DNA from: Glycocaulis sp050485565
GTDB lineage: Bacteria > Pseudomonadota > Alphaproteobacteria > Caulobacterales > Maricaulaceae
DNA length: 64,000 bases
Assembly (NCBI RefSeq): GCF_050485565.1
Contig: NZ_JBJHBQ010000004.1
Span: forward strand, 232,508 to 296,507
Reading direction: 5' to 3'
Numbering within the stretch: position 1 is the first letter of the stretch; every line of letters starts with the position of its first letter. Shown piece after piece: positions 15,805 to 25,243 of this stretch. The translations under genes and the position numbers were made by a program. Under the pieces are notes generated by a model. It saw nothing but the letters and a program-made list of their open reading frames with translations, did not search any database and was not told the origin of the DNA.

Positions 15805-17026
15805 AATGTCCTGCTCTCAAGAAACGCTCGGGATCCAGGTGGTTACCCCTGAACCAGACTTCGTAGTGAAGATGCGTCGCCGTTGACCGCCCGGTTGTGC
15901 CCATTCCCCCAAGGCGCTGACCCGCTTCCACAACGTCACCGCGGCGGACATCAATGGTGTGCAGGTGCGCATAGCGCGTCCTGAACCCGTAGCCGTGATC
16001 GATCTCCACGGTCCTACCATAGCCCGAGCGCCAGCCTGCGTAAACGACACTGCCTGCTGCGCCTGCAGTGATCGGCGTGCCGCGTGCACCGGCAAAATCA
16101 CGTCCCGTGTGAAAGGCCGGACGGCGGGTGAACGGGTCAATGCGTGAGCCGTAGGGGCTGGTGTCACGGTAAGGGCCGTCAACCGGCAGGTTGAGCGGCG
16201 TCGCCGACAGGGCCCGCTCAAGCTCTTCCAGCTCCACAAGCCGCGATGCGATACGCGCCACGCGCGCATTGAAGGGGTCGGACAGGTCCAGTCCTTCCCC
16301 CATCAGCGCCGAGCTGTCCAGTGCAACGAACGGACCGCCCGTGCCGCCATCGCCGGACCGCCCCTCACGCACCACTTCCTCAAGCCGCAAACCGGTCAGC
16401 CGCAAAACGGCGCGCAGGTTTTCAAGGCGGGATTCTGCAGACTCTTCAGCCTGCGTCAGCGCAGCTTCCTGATCTGTCATCAGGCCCGCCACACGTTCTT
16501 CGGCAGGGCTGCCATCGCCGGTATAGGCCGCTGTGCGGATAAGGGATTCACGCGGCGCGGTGTCGGCCGGGCTGGCAGCCATCAGGATGCGGCCATTATC
16601 AAGGCTGGGGCTGAGCTGGCGTTCGCCAATCTGCAGGTCTTCCGCAAAATCCAGCAGGCGGCGGACCGTGTCGTGGCGGACCTGGAACTCGCCGGCCGTG
16701 CGGTCAAACGCATCGCTGCGCGATTCCAGGAAGGCGATAGCCGCGGCTTCAGCGGCGCGCGCTTCTTCAAGCTGAGCCTGATAGGCGGTGATGGTTTCGT
16801 TGAACCTGGCCGAGCGGATCATGTCCGTCCGGCTCTCCAGGATCATGTTTACAGTGGAGATGGTGAGCCAAATGGCCAAGCCGCATGCGGCTGCCAGCGC
16901 ACCCACCTGCATCTCGGTGGTCACGGCGAAGTATCGCACCTGACCATCACTGCGATGGTATATCTGCCGGTCCGGGAAGCGTTGCTTGATCAGCTCCCAT
17001 GGGCCGGCGAGAAGACGTTTCACCAT
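15794..17026 (-). CDS. Membrane-anchored M23 (LytM) peptidoglycan endopeptidase, LmdC-like
   Basis: A 410-residue bitopic inner-membrane protein. It has a basic cytoplasmic N-terminus (1-38), one transmembrane helix (about 39-63), a coiled-coil or helical region (about 70-250), and a C-terminal M23 domain (about 300-400). All zinc-site residues are present: HTGRDF (His306, Asp310) and HLHYE near 385-387, so it should be an active endopeptidase rather than a LytM activator. The start at 17026 gives MVKRLLAGPW with the helix well placed; the frame runs on upstream without need. It overlaps the bactofilin gene. A perfect CtrA box lies about 130 bases upstream. Confidence 0.93.
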   Translation of the reverse strand: MVKRLLAGPWELIKQRFPDRQIYHRSDGQVRYFAVTTEMQVGALAAACGLAIWLTISTVNMILESRTDMIRSARFNETITAYQAQLEEARAAEAAAIAFLESRSDAFDRTAGEFQVRHDTVRRLLDFAEDLQIGERQLSPSLDNGRILMAASPADTAPRESLIRTAAYTGDGSPAEERVAGLMTDQEAALTQAEESAESRLENLRAVLRLTGLRLEEVVREGRSGDGGTGGPFVALDSSALMGEGLDLSDPFNARVARIASRLVELEELERALSATPLNLPVDGPYRDTSPYGSRIDPFTRRPAFHTGRDFAGARGTPITAGAAGSVVYAGWRSGYGRTVEIDHGYGFRTRYAHLHTIDVRRGDVVEAGQRLGGMGTTGRSTATHLHYEVWFRGNHLDPERFLRAGHYVQ

Positions 17027-17154
17027 GCGCTCCCGCCCGGTTTTTCGTTGAAATCCCGCCTCGAAGGCGAAACACTCGCACAGTAATGTGACGATTTTCA
17101 ACCAGTTCGATGCAATCGGATGCAACCTTCGGGCCGTATCTGCGTTAGGCGCGA

Positions 17155-17169
17155 TTAAATCTTTTTTAA
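17155..17169 (-). promoter_or_regulatory. Predicted CtrA binding site upstream of the M23 peptidase-bactofilin operon
   Basis: TTAA (17155-17158), seven bases, TTAA (17166-17169): an exact match to the CtrA full site TTAA-N7-TTAA. A third TTAA is at 17179-17182, and a GANTC site (GACTC, CcrM target) at 17184-17188. The site is 129 bases upstream of the peptidase start, in the only intergenic space available (17027-17189). CtrA is the master cell-cycle regulator of these orders; binding here is inferred. Confidence 0.7.
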
Positions 17170-17189
17170 TTCAACGCCTTAACGACTCA

Positions 17190-18005
17190 TTACGGAAGCA
17201 GCGCTTCGTAGAAGTCCGGTTCGAGTCCCGCTTCGGTGCGCGCCAGAGCGTTCACTGGCAGTTTCAATCCGCCGGGGAATCGTTCCCGCACAAGACGGTG
17301 GAATGCCTCGCGCGGGTTCTGTCCGCGCTGCGCACAGACATGGTCCAGCCAGCGCCGCCCGGCCGCGACATGGCCGATTTCCTCGTTATAGATCACCGTC
17401 AGGATGTCAGCGCTGGCATGATCACCGGCCGATTGCAGGCGTTCGATCATGCCGGGCGTCACATCCAGCCCGCGCGCTTCCAGCACCAGAGGCGCAATGG
17501 CAAGGCGCGCCGCTATATCGTCCGACGTCGCCATGGCCGCAGACCACAGACCATCATGGGCGTCCAGATCACCATAGGCCATGCCAAGCTCTGAAAGCCG
17601 GTCACTGACCATCGCGAAATGGCGCGCCTCGTCATCGCCGACGCTGATCCAGTCGGTCAGGAAGGCGCTCCGGGCCGCATCGTCCAGCTCAGGCGCGCCG
17701 CCAAAGCGCACCGCCATGTCAAAGGCCAGATCGATGGCGTTGAACTCGATATGGGCGACCGCATGCAGCAGGGCTGCGCGTCCGGCTTCGCTGTTCAGGC
17801 GGCGGCGCGGCACGCGTGCAGGGGGAACCAGATGCGGACGCTCCGGCCGCGCCGGACGCTCAGGGAGGGTGCCGCGCCAGGCCGGGGCATGGATAAGCGC
17901 GCCGCTCCGCCAGGCCGACGCGATCTCGCGTGCGCGCGCCGCCTTGGCTGCCGGGTCTGGCGTCAGCAGGACGGAAACGGCCGCATCCTGAAGCGATTGC
18001 GTCAC
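17190..18005 (-). CDS. DUF455 ferritin-like protein
   Basis: A 271-residue member of the DUF455 family, predicted to adopt a ferritin-like four-helix fold. Acidic and His residues typical of the fold are visible in AHIEFNAIDLAFD, GDDEARHFAMVSDRL and VIYNEEIGHVAAGRRW, consistent with a di-metal site. The biochemical function of the family is not established. It overlaps the stop of the preceding peroxiredoxin gene start-to-stop (bases 18002-18005, ATGA), so the two are translationally coupled, which hints at a role in oxidative stress or metal handling. That link is inference. Confidence 0.9.
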   Translation of the reverse strand: MTQSLQDAAVSVLLTPDPAAKAARAREIASAWRSGALIHAPAWRGTLPERPARPERPHLVPPARVPRRRLNSEAGRAALLHAVAHIEFNAIDLAFDMAVRFGGAPELDDAARSAFLTDWISVGDDEARHFAMVSDRLSELGMAYGDLDAHDGLWSAAMATSDDIAARLAIAPLVLEARGLDVTPGMIERLQSAGDHASADILTVIYNEEIGHVAAGRRWLDHVCAQRGQNPREAFHRLVRERFPGGLKLPVNALARTEAGLEPDFYEALLP

Positions 18006-18472
18006 GAGCCGGACTTCACCGTGTCCAGCACTTCTTCGACATGGCCGGGCACCTTCACCTTGCGCCAGACGGCTTTCAGCGTGCCATCCGGGCCGATCAG
18101 GAAGGTGGAGCGCTCAATGCCCCAATAGGTCTTGCCGTACATCTGCTTTTCCCGCCAGACGCCATAGCGTTCGGTCACGTCGCCGTCGGCGTCGGAGGCA
18201 AGGATAACGGACAGTTCATGCTTGGCGCGGAACTTGCCATGCTTGGCCGTGCTATCTTTCGATACACCGACCACAACTGCACCTGCCGCCTCGAACTCGT
18301 CAATTTTATCGCTAAACCCGATTGCTTCCTTTGTGCATCCCGGAGTGTCGTCCTTCGGGTAGAAAAAGAGAACCACGCTCTTGCCCTTGAAGTCAGACAA
18401 CGAGACCGTGCCTGCGCTGTCGGTCGGCATCGAGAAATCGGGGGCCGTGTCGCCGGGCTTGAGGGTGCTCAA
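18002..18472 (-). CDS. bcp: Peroxiredoxin, BCP/PrxQ type
   Basis: Thiol peroxidase that reduces H2O2 and organic hydroperoxides. It has 156 residues with thioredoxin fold. The peroxidatic cysteine is Cys46 in YPKDDTPGCTKEA. The resolving cysteine found five residues later in E. coli BCP is absent (Ala50), so this is a one-Cys variant or uses another thiol to resolve. The strands FFYPKDDTPG and ASDADGDV are typical. First gene of a two-gene unit with the DUF455 ferritin-like gene. The 96-base gap to the divergent AsmA-like gene must hold both promoters. Confidence 0.95.
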   Translation of the reverse strand: MSTLKPGDTAPDFSMPTDSAGTVSLSDFKGKSVVLFFYPKDDTPGCTKEAIGFSDKIDEFEAAGAVVVGVSKDSTAKHGKFRAKHELSVILASDADGDVTERYGVWREKQMYGKTYWGIERSTFLIGPDGTLKAVWRKVKVPGHVEEVLDTVKSGS

Positions 18473-18568
18473 TGATCTGCTCCTTGGATGGCTGGATGGG
18501 GTGGTAATGAATGTCAGGGCAAATGTGGGTGCCCGGACGCGTCCGTCCAGTAGTCTGCTGACATACAG

Positions 18569-21500
18569 GTGCCCGTGCTAGTCCGAAGCGCCCGACTTTT
18601 CCTGATCTACACGCTGGAGGCTGTCGCCGTCCTGATGGCGCTCGTCATCTTCGCGGCAGCGGCGCTTTTGTGGCGTCTGGCCAGCGGGCCGGTGGATGTG
18701 GACGCGCTGGCAACGGGGCTGCGCCCGGCGATTGCTACCGCTCTGGGCGGCGAAGAGGCCCGCTATGGCCGCGCCAGCGTCCGCTTTGCGCCCGACACCC
18801 GCGCCCTGGTCGTTGATATGCGCGAGCTTGAGGTTGCCGGGGCAGGGGGTGATGTGCTGGCCACTGCAGAGCGTGTGGAGCTGGCGCTGGCGCTGGACCA
18901 GCTGGTGATAGGGCGTATCCGCCCGGTGGAGATCAGCGCGGTTGGCGGCGTGTTCACCGTCCGGCGCGATGCCTCCGGCGTGGTAAGCGCCTCTATCGGC
19001 GGGCGTACTGCGCAGGCTGGTGAAGCGGGCGATGATGGCGCAGCACCTGCCATTCTGGGCCGGCTGCAGAGCGCGCGTGTCAGCGGCGCTGAACTACGTG
19101 TCGACGACGCGATCAGCGGACTTTCGGCGCGGTTTTCCGGGGCAGAGCTGGTTGTCGAGCGCGATGGGCGTGCCTTGCGGGTGTCCTCGCGGGCGGGCCT
19201 TCTGGCACCGGGCGGCGCTGTGCCGGTCGCCATCGAGCTGGAGACAGGTTCCAGTTTCGAGACCATATTTCTCGCCGTCTCCGCTCAGGGTCTCGTTCCC
19301 TCCACGCTCGGCAATCTTCACGGCAGCTGGTCCCGGCTGGCCGCGCTCGATCTGCCGCTGGATTTCGATCTCGTGCTCGATGCCAGCCGTGCGGGCGGTC
19401 TCAGGGCCGTTGAGCTGAACCTTGATGCCGGTGAGGGTCTTTTCCGCAGCGCTGATGGTCCGATTGATATCCGGTCTGGCCATGTCAGTGCATCGCTGGA
19501 TGCGGCGGAAGGCGAGCTGGATTTGCGCCAGCTAGCCTTTGACAGTGATCTGCTGACGCTAAACGCCTCAGGCCGGCTTTTCGGGTTCGCCGGATATGAC
19601 AGCGTGCTGCCGTCGCGCGCGCGCTTCGAGCTGTCGCTGGGGGAGGGCGCGCTGGTTCTGCCGAACACGCTCCAAGGCCCGGTCGAATGGTCGCGCGGCG
19701 AGTTTGCAGGCCGCATGGATACCCAGTCTCTGGAGCTCGTCATCGACAGCGCCGAGGCGGAGCTTCTGGACATCGTGGCACGGTTTTCAGCGCGGCTGGG
19801 GCTTGATGAAACGGCTGAAGGCCGCCGCCCCGCCATCCGGCTTGAGGGTGATGCCGAGGGCGTGGTGCGCAAGGAGGCGGTGCTGGCCCTGTGGCCGGTG
19901 GAGTTTGCGCTGGGCGGACGCGACTGGGTCGAGGCCAATGTGCTGGCTGGCGAGGCACGCAATGTGCGCGCCGACATCAACATACCCGCCGAAGCCTTCA
20001 ATGCCGGCGTGCTGGACGATGATGACCTGTCGGTGACGTTTGACTATTCCGGCGCCACGGCCCGCTACATCTCCACCATGACACCGTTGACGGGGCTTTC
20101 CGGGTCGGCCGTGCTGCGCGGCAACGGCCTCAGCCTGACGGGGCGCTCGGCGCGGATCGACGCGCTGGAGATCGACACGCTTTTTGTGGAGATACCACGG
20201 TTCAATCCGCGCGGCGCTCCTGCCCGGTTTGGCGGCGAGGGGCGCGGGTCACTCTCTGGCCTGGTGGCCCTGCTGGACCAGCCGCCGCTGAACCTTGCCA
20301 GCGATTACGGGCTGGATCCGCTCACGCTTGAAGGCGATGGCGCGGTGCGCTTTGAAATCGTCCGCCCGATGCTGCGTGACGTGCCTTACGAGGATATCGG
20401 GTTTGATGTGTCTGGCCGGTTTGCCGGTGCCGCCGGTCCCAGCGGCCTTGGCGAGGTCCGCTTCACCGATGGCGATATCAGCTTCCACGCCGACAGCGCC
20501 GGGCTTGAAGCCAGCGGGGATGTGCGTATCGGGCGCTCAATGGCGCGTCTGGAATGGCACGAGCGCTTCCAGACGCCCGAAGGTGAGCTGGGTACACGCG
20601 TACGCATCGTCTCAGAGGCTGATGCGCGCGATCTTGATCTGGCAGGCATACCGGCGCGCGGCATCATTGATGGCCAGATCGGCCTGGATGCGACCTTTGC
20701 CGGTAATGGCTTCGATTTCTCCCGCTATGTGGTGATGGGCGACCTTACCGACGCCGCTCTGGAGCTGCCGGAGAATTTGTGGACCAAGCCGCGCGGCATG
20801 CCCGCCGCACTGGAAATGGTAGCGGTGCGCTCGGCCAGCGGCGGACTGGATATCAGCCGGCTGGCCGTGCTGGGCGAGGATGTTGATATCCGCGGGCAGG
20901 CCAGTCTGGCGGCTGACGGATTGCTGCTCAGCGCCGGGTTTGAACGGGTGATAATCGGGGGACGCTCTGATCTGTCGATAAGCGCTGACCGGCCTGAAGG
21001 CAGTAATGGCGCGCTGGATATCCGCATCACCGGGCGTTTCCTTGATGCCAGCGACCTGATCTCCAATCTGATGTCCGGCACGCTGTTCAGCGGAGAGGGC
21101 GCAGGGGCCGTATCGCTGCTGGCCGATGTGGAGACGGTTCAGGCGGGAGACGTGCGTTATGGCGCGGTTGGCCTGGCGCTGGAAGCTGATGAGCAGGGCC
21201 TGCAGCGGCTCAACCTGCAGGCAGCCCTGCCAAGGGGGCCGGTATCGCTCTCGGTCGCGCCTCAGCCTGATGGTATGCGCCTGCTGTCCGCGCAGAGCGC
21301 CGATGCCGGCGCGGTTCTCTCGACGCTGGGCGGGTTTGGCACGATCACAGGCGGAACGATGGAGCTGGAGGGCGTGCTGCCACCGGCTGGCATGCCGGGC
21401 GGTGTGCAGGGCCGCCTGCTGGCAAACGGATTCCGGCTGGAGCAGATGCCGCTGCTGGCACGCATCCTGGCAGCCGGTTCGCTGGAAGGGCTGGGCAGCC

Positions 21501-22021
21501 TGCTTTCCGGGCAGGGTGTCGATTTTGAACGCCTTGAGGTCGATTACGCCTTTGCCGACGGCCTGCTGGAAATGCGCCAGGGCCGCGTTGCAGGGCCGTC
21601 GCTGGGCCTGACCTGGACCGGGGTGGTCGATACGGCTGGCGAGCGCCTGAACCTCTCAGGAACGATACTGCCCTCCTACGGGATCAACTCGATACTGGGC
21701 AATCTGCCTCTTGTTGGCGAGTTGCTCACCTCGCGCCGGGGCGAGGGCATTGTAGGCGTGACCTTTACCGCTGAGGGGCAGTTCAACGCCACGCGCGTCA
21801 GCGCCAATCCGCTGTCGGCGCTGGCTCCGGGCGTTTTCCGGCGCATGTTTGAGGGAACATCGGCGCTGCGCGAGCTGGATGCGCTGGAGGCTCGCCGCAG
21901 GGAAGGGGCCATGGAATCCAGCCAGCCGGGTAGCGGCGGTGATGATGAAGAGAGTGCCGGTGACGAGGACGCCGACGACGGCGAGGAGGCCGACGACGGC
22001 GACGAGGACGAGGACGGCTGA
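18569..22021 (+). CDS. AsmA-like / YhdP-type large envelope protein
   Basis: A 1150-residue protein with an N-terminal transmembrane helix (about 12-37) and a long periplasmic region of beta-strand repeats. It ends in an AsmA-like C-terminal domain (about 960-1090: GGTMELEGVLPPA, GLLEMRQGRVAGPSLGLTWTG). This matches the bacterial bridge-like AsmA/YhdP group, which in E. coli move phospholipids from inner to outer membrane; the role here is by family. The start is GTG at 18569. The last 27 residues are almost all Asp, Glu and Gly, an unusual acidic tail with no known function. It stands in front of leuB with 75 bases between. Confidence 0.85.
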   Translation: MPVLVRSARLFLIYTLEAVAVLMALVIFAAAALLWRLASGPVDVDALATGLRPAIATALGGEEARYGRASVRFAPDTRALVVDMRELEVAGAGGDVLATAERVELALALDQLVIGRIRPVEISAVGGVFTVRRDASGVVSASIGGRTAQAGEAGDDGAAPAILGRLQSARVSGAELRVDDAISGLSARFSGAELVVERDGRALRVSSRAGLLAPGGAVPVAIELETGSSFETIFLAVSAQGLVPSTLGNLHGSWSRLAALDLPLDFDLVLDASRAGGLRAVELNLDAGEGLFRSADGPIDIRSGHVSASLDAAEGELDLRQLAFDSDLLTLNASGRLFGFAGYDSVLPSRARFELSLGEGALVLPNTLQGPVEWSRGEFAGRMDTQSLELVIDSAEAELLDIVARFSARLGLDETAEGRRPAIRLEGDAEGVVRKEAVLALWPVEFALGGRDWVEANVLAGEARNVRADINIPAEAFNAGVLDDDDLSVTFDYSGATARYISTMTPLTGLSGSAVLRGNGLSLTGRSARIDALEIDTLFVEIPRFNPRGAPARFGGEGRGSLSGLVALLDQPPLNLASDYGLDPLTLEGDGAVRFEIVRPMLRDVPYEDIGFDVSGRFAGAAGPSGLGEVRFTDGDISFHADSAGLEASGDVRIGRSMARLEWHERFQTPEGELGTRVRIVSEADARDLDLAGIPARGIIDGQIGLDATFAGNGFDFSRYVVMGDLTDAALELPENLWTKPRGMPAALEMVAVRSASGGLDISRLAVLGEDVDIRGQASLAADGLLLSAGFERVIIGGRSDLSISADRPEGSNGALDIRITGRFLDASDLISNLMSGTLFSGEGAGAVSLLADVETVQAGDVRYGAVGLALEADEQGLQRLNLQAALPRGPVSLSVAPQPDGMRLLSAQSADAGAVLSTLGGFGTITGGTMELEGVLPPAGMPGGVQGRLLANGFRLEQMPLLARILAAGSLEGLGSLLSGQGVDFERLEVDYAFADGLLEMRQGRVAGPSLGLTWTGVVDTAGERLNLSGTILPSYGINSILGNLPLVGELLTSRRGEGIVGVTFTAEGQFNATRVSANPLSALAPGVFRRMFEGTSALRELDALEARRREGAMESSQPGSGGDDEESAGDEDADDGEEADDGDEDEDG

Positions 22022-22096
22022 ACCGCACGTGCTGCGCTTGCGAAAACCTTCCGTGTCGCGCAGGTTTGCCCGATATGACGGCAAGGCGGGATTCTG

Positions 22097-23179
22097 ATGA
22101 AGTTGCTATTACTGCCCGGCGACGGGATTGGCCCGGAAGTGCTGGCGGAAGTCCGGCGCGTTATTGACGCGCTCAACGCCCGTCACGGGCTTGGCCTGAG
22201 CGTGGAGAACGGTGACATAGGCGGGGCTTCGCTGGACCGTCACGGCACGCCGCTGGCACCACATGTCCTGGAAATGGCCAAAGCCAGCGACGCGGTGCTG
22301 ATGGGCGCGGTGGGCGGGGCGAAATGGCAAAGCGTGTCTTACGAATTGCGTCCCGAACAGGGGCTTCTCAATCTGCGCAAAGGTCTGGGCCTCTACGCCA
22401 ATCTGCGCCCGGCATTGTGCTTCCCGGCGCTGGCGGATGCCTCCACGCTTAAACGCGACGTGATCGACGGCCTCGACATTCTTTTCGTGCGCGAGCTGAT
22501 CGGCGGGGTCTATTTTGGCGAGCCGCGCGGCATCGAAACACTGCCCGACGGCACGAAACGCGGCTTCAACACGCAAAGCTATACCACGCCCGAGATCGAG
22601 CGCGTGGCGCGCATGGCCTTTGATCTGGCCCGCCAGCGCGAAGGGCGGGTGTGCTCGGTGGAAAAAGCCAATGTGATGGAATCCGGCCTGCTCTGGCGCG
22701 AGACCGTTACCGCCCTGCATGCGCGCGATTATGGCGATGTGGCGCTGTCCCACATGTATGCCGATAACTGCGCGATGCAGCTGGTACGCGATCCGCGCCA
22801 GTTTGACGTGATCCTGACCGATAATCTGTTTGGCGACATTCTCTCCGATGCGGCGGCCATGCTGACCGGCTCGCTGGGAATGCTGCCCTCTGCCGCTCTG
22901 GGGGAGCCCGGCATGCCGGGGCTCTATGAGCCGATCCACGGCTCCGCGCCGGACATTGCGGGCAAGGGCATCGCCAATCCGTGCGCGGCCATCCTCAGCC
23001 TTGCCATGGCACTGCGCTACCAGCTGGGCAGGCCGGACCTGGCCGACCTGACCGAAAAGGCGGTGAGCGATGTGCTCGACGCCGGTTACCGCACAGGCGA
23101 TCTGCTCGGCGGTGAGGATACGCGCCTTGTCGGCACTGAAGGCATGGGCCGCGCGATTACCGAGCGGCTCTCAGCCTAG
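22097..23179 (+). CDS. leuB: 3-isopropylmalate dehydrogenase
   Basis: NAD-dependent oxidative decarboxylation of 3-isopropylmalate in leucine synthesis. The 360-residue length is normal. Family blocks are LLPGDGIGPEV at the N-terminus, the substrate-binding LRKGLGLYANLRP, the ELIGGVYFGEPRG loop, and the DNLFGDILSDAAAMLTGSLGMLPSA and EPIHGSAPDIAG segments of the metal/NAD site. No leuA, leuC or leuD lie beside it. Its last 9 bases overlap the end of the convergent hutC gene. Confidence 0.98.
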   Translation: MKLLLLPGDGIGPEVLAEVRRVIDALNARHGLGLSVENGDIGGASLDRHGTPLAPHVLEMAKASDAVLMGAVGGAKWQSVSYELRPEQGLLNLRKGLGLYANLRPALCFPALADASTLKRDVIDGLDILFVRELIGGVYFGEPRGIETLPDGTKRGFNTQSYTTPEIERVARMAFDLARQREGRVCSVEKANVMESGLLWRETVTALHARDYGDVALSHMYADNCAMQLVRDPRQFDVILTDNLFGDILSDAAAMLTGSLGMLPSAALGEPGMPGLYEPIHGSAPDIAGKGIANPCAAILSLAMALRYQLGRPDLADLTEKAVSDVLDAGYRTGDLLGGEDTRLVGTEGMGRAITERLSA

Positions 23180-23869
23180 CGTCGTGGTGAGGCGATAGCC
23201 CGGCGCATAGGTCAGCGTAACGGCCGTGACGGCGGCATCATCGGTACGCGTGATGCGCTCCACGCCAAAGACGGCGCTGCCCCGCGCGCAGCCCAGCCGG
23301 GAGGCGAGGGCGGTATCGGCTTTGCGGGCCTGAAAGCTGAGCTCCCCGCCCGTAAACGGCACATTGCGTACCAGCCATTCATTGGCGCTGGAGGCAGCGA
23401 AGTCTGCGCGTTCCTTTGGCACCATATCCGGGTTTAGCCAGCGATCCTCCAGGCAGAAGGGCCGCTTGCCCGCGCTGTGCAGGGCAATGACGCGCCGCCA
23501 GCGCGTGCCGCGCGGCTGGTCCAGCGTGGCGGCTAGGTGATCGGGCAGGCGCTCTGTGCGGTCTTCCAGCAGCGTGTAGCCATAGCTGGCGCCAGACTGC
23601 TCCACCTCATGGCGGACAATGGCAATGTCAAAGACCGCGCGGCGCACCGGCGTTTCGGTGACGCGCGTGCCGCCCTTGCGCCGCCGGTCGAGATAGCCGG
23701 CTTCTGCCAGATCACGCAGCGCCCGATTCACCGTGGCGCGCGCACAGCCTAGCTCCTGCGCAATCTCGGCCTCTTTGGGGATCATCGCGCCCGGCGGCCA
23801 TTCGCGCGTGCGGATGCGCCGCAAGGCTTCTGCCCGCACGCTTTGCCACGCATAGGCGCTGGCGGTCAC
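23171..23869 (-). CDS. hutC: Histidine utilisation repressor HutC (GntR family)
   Basis: Represses hut genes; urocanate is the inducer in characterised relatives. It has 232 residues. A GntR winged helix-turn-helix lies at about 10-75 (recognition region AQELGCARATVNRALRDLAEAG), and the UTRA ligand-binding domain at about 90-230. Stop of hutF and start of hutC overlap (ATGA at 23866-23869), giving a hutF-hutC unit. Placement within the hut locus supports the assignment over other GntR/UTRA regulators. Its likely operator is the palindrome in the hutF-hutI gap. Confidence 0.93.
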   Translation of the reverse strand: MTASAYAWQSVRAEALRRIRTREWPPGAMIPKEAEIAQELGCARATVNRALRDLAEAGYLDRRRKGGTRVTETPVRRAVFDIAIVRHEVEQSGASYGYTLLEDRTERLPDHLAATLDQPRGTRWRRVIALHSAGKRPFCLEDRWLNPDMVPKERADFAASSANEWLVRNVPFTGGELSFQARKADTALASRLGCARGSAVFGVERITRTDDAAVTAVTLTYAPGYRLTTTLG

Positions 23870-25233
23870 AGGCGCGTTCCCAGACGCCGGATCGTGGCGC
23901 GGTAACGCTCGGTAATCGCGTCGTGGTCGATATGCCGTCCTTCGCGAACCTGATGGCGGCCTGCGGCCCAGACATCGCTGACCATGGCGTCATCGCCCGC
24001 GAACACCCAGCTGTCGATGGTGAGATCGCCAGAGCGCCCTTCCAGCGTGATATGGCCAGTATCGAGCGCCACGAGGTCAGCCAGTCTGCCCGCAGCGATG
24101 ACGCCCGCCTCGCGCCCCGCGGCCTGCGCGCCGCCTCTGGCGACGCCTTCCAGCAATACCCGCCCGGCGGATTTTTCGCGTGTGGCAAGCGCCGCCCGGC
24201 TGCGGTCGCGCAGGCGCTGGGAGTATTCCAGCTGGCGCAATTCCTCAGACAGGGAGATGCGCACATTGCTGTCCGAGCCGACGCCGAACCGGCCACCGGC
24301 CTCCAGCCATGTCGTGCCGTTGAAAATGCCATCACCCAGATTGCTTTCGGTGATCGGGCACAGCCCCGCTACCGTGCCAGTGCGGGCCAGCGCGCGCGTC
24401 TCTTCGTCTGTCATCTGTGTGCAGTGGATGAGGCACCAGCGCGCATCAACCTCGGCATTGGCCAGCAGCCACTCGGTGGGCCGTGCGCCGTAAGCCTCCA
24501 GCACTTCATCCACCTCGCCGGTCTGCTCGGCCAGATGCATGTGCAGCGGCGCACTCGGTTTCATGGCGATGCAGGCGGCCAGCCCCTCGCGGCTGACTGC
24601 GCGCAGCGAATGCGCCGAAATGCCGAGCCTTGTATCGGCGGGCAGGGGCTTCAACGCTTCGCTGGCTGACGCAACAAGGCGTTCAAACCGGCTGATATCA
24701 TTGCCAAAACGGATCTGGCCTGCGCCCAGCGGGCGGCCGTCGCATCCGCCCTGCTGGTAGAGCACAGGCAGCAGGGTGAGGCCCACACCGGTCTGGCTGG
24801 CGGCTGCGGCGATGCGCTGACTCATCTCGCCCAGATTGGCATAGGCCGCGCCATCGGGGCCGTGATGGAGATAGTGAAACTCCACATTGGTGGCGTAGCC
24901 GGCCTCCAGCATTTCCATCTGCACGAAGGCAGCAATCGCCTCCACATCATCGGGGGTGAGGGCATCGAGGAAGGCGTACATCGCCTTGCGCCAGGTCCAG
25001 AAATTGTCCGACGGGTCGGCGCCGCGCCGCTCGGTCAGGCCCGCCATGGCACGCTGAAAGGCGTGGGAGTGCAGGTTTGCCGGTGCGGGCAGCAGCATGC
25101 CGGTGCGGTAATCGCCGCTCTGAGGGCTGGCGCCTGTCTCTATTGAGGTAATGCGGCCGCCTTCCAGCACCACGCGCACATCGCGCGTCCAGCCGGTTTC
25201 CAGAAGTGCTTCGCCCGCGTGAATAGCGCTCAT
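23866..25233 (-). CDS. hutF: Formimidoylglutamate deiminase
   Basis: Converts N-formimidoyl-L-glutamate to N-formyl-L-glutamate and ammonia, a step of the five-step histidine pathway. It is a 455-residue amidohydrolase-superfamily enzyme. Metal ligands lie in PANLHSHAFQRAMAG at the N-terminal end, in MHLAEQTGEVDE, and in the C-terminal GSDSNVRISL aspartate. The start ATG at 25233 (MSAIHAGEALLE) fits the family; the open frame extends past it into the divergent gene. Presence of hutF with hutG shows that the route goes through formylglutamate rather than formiminoglutamase. Confidence 0.95.
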   Translation of the reverse strand: MSAIHAGEALLETGWTRDVRVVLEGGRITSIETGASPQSGDYRTGMLLPAPANLHSHAFQRAMAGLTERRGADPSDNFWTWRKAMYAFLDALTPDDVEAIAAFVQMEMLEAGYATNVEFHYLHHGPDGAAYANLGEMSQRIAAAASQTGVGLTLLPVLYQQGGCDGRPLGAGQIRFGNDISRFERLVASASEALKPLPADTRLGISAHSLRAVSREGLAACIAMKPSAPLHMHLAEQTGEVDEVLEAYGARPTEWLLANAEVDARWCLIHCTQMTDEETRALARTGTVAGLCPITESNLGDGIFNGTTWLEAGGRFGVGSDSNVRISLSEELRQLEYSQRLRDRSRAALATREKSAGRVLLEGVARGGAQAAGREAGVIAAGRLADLVALDTGHITLEGRSGDLTIDSWVFAGDDAMVSDVWAAGRHQVREGRHIDHDAITERYRATIRRLGTRL

Positions 25234-25243
25234 GCCCGCTCCG

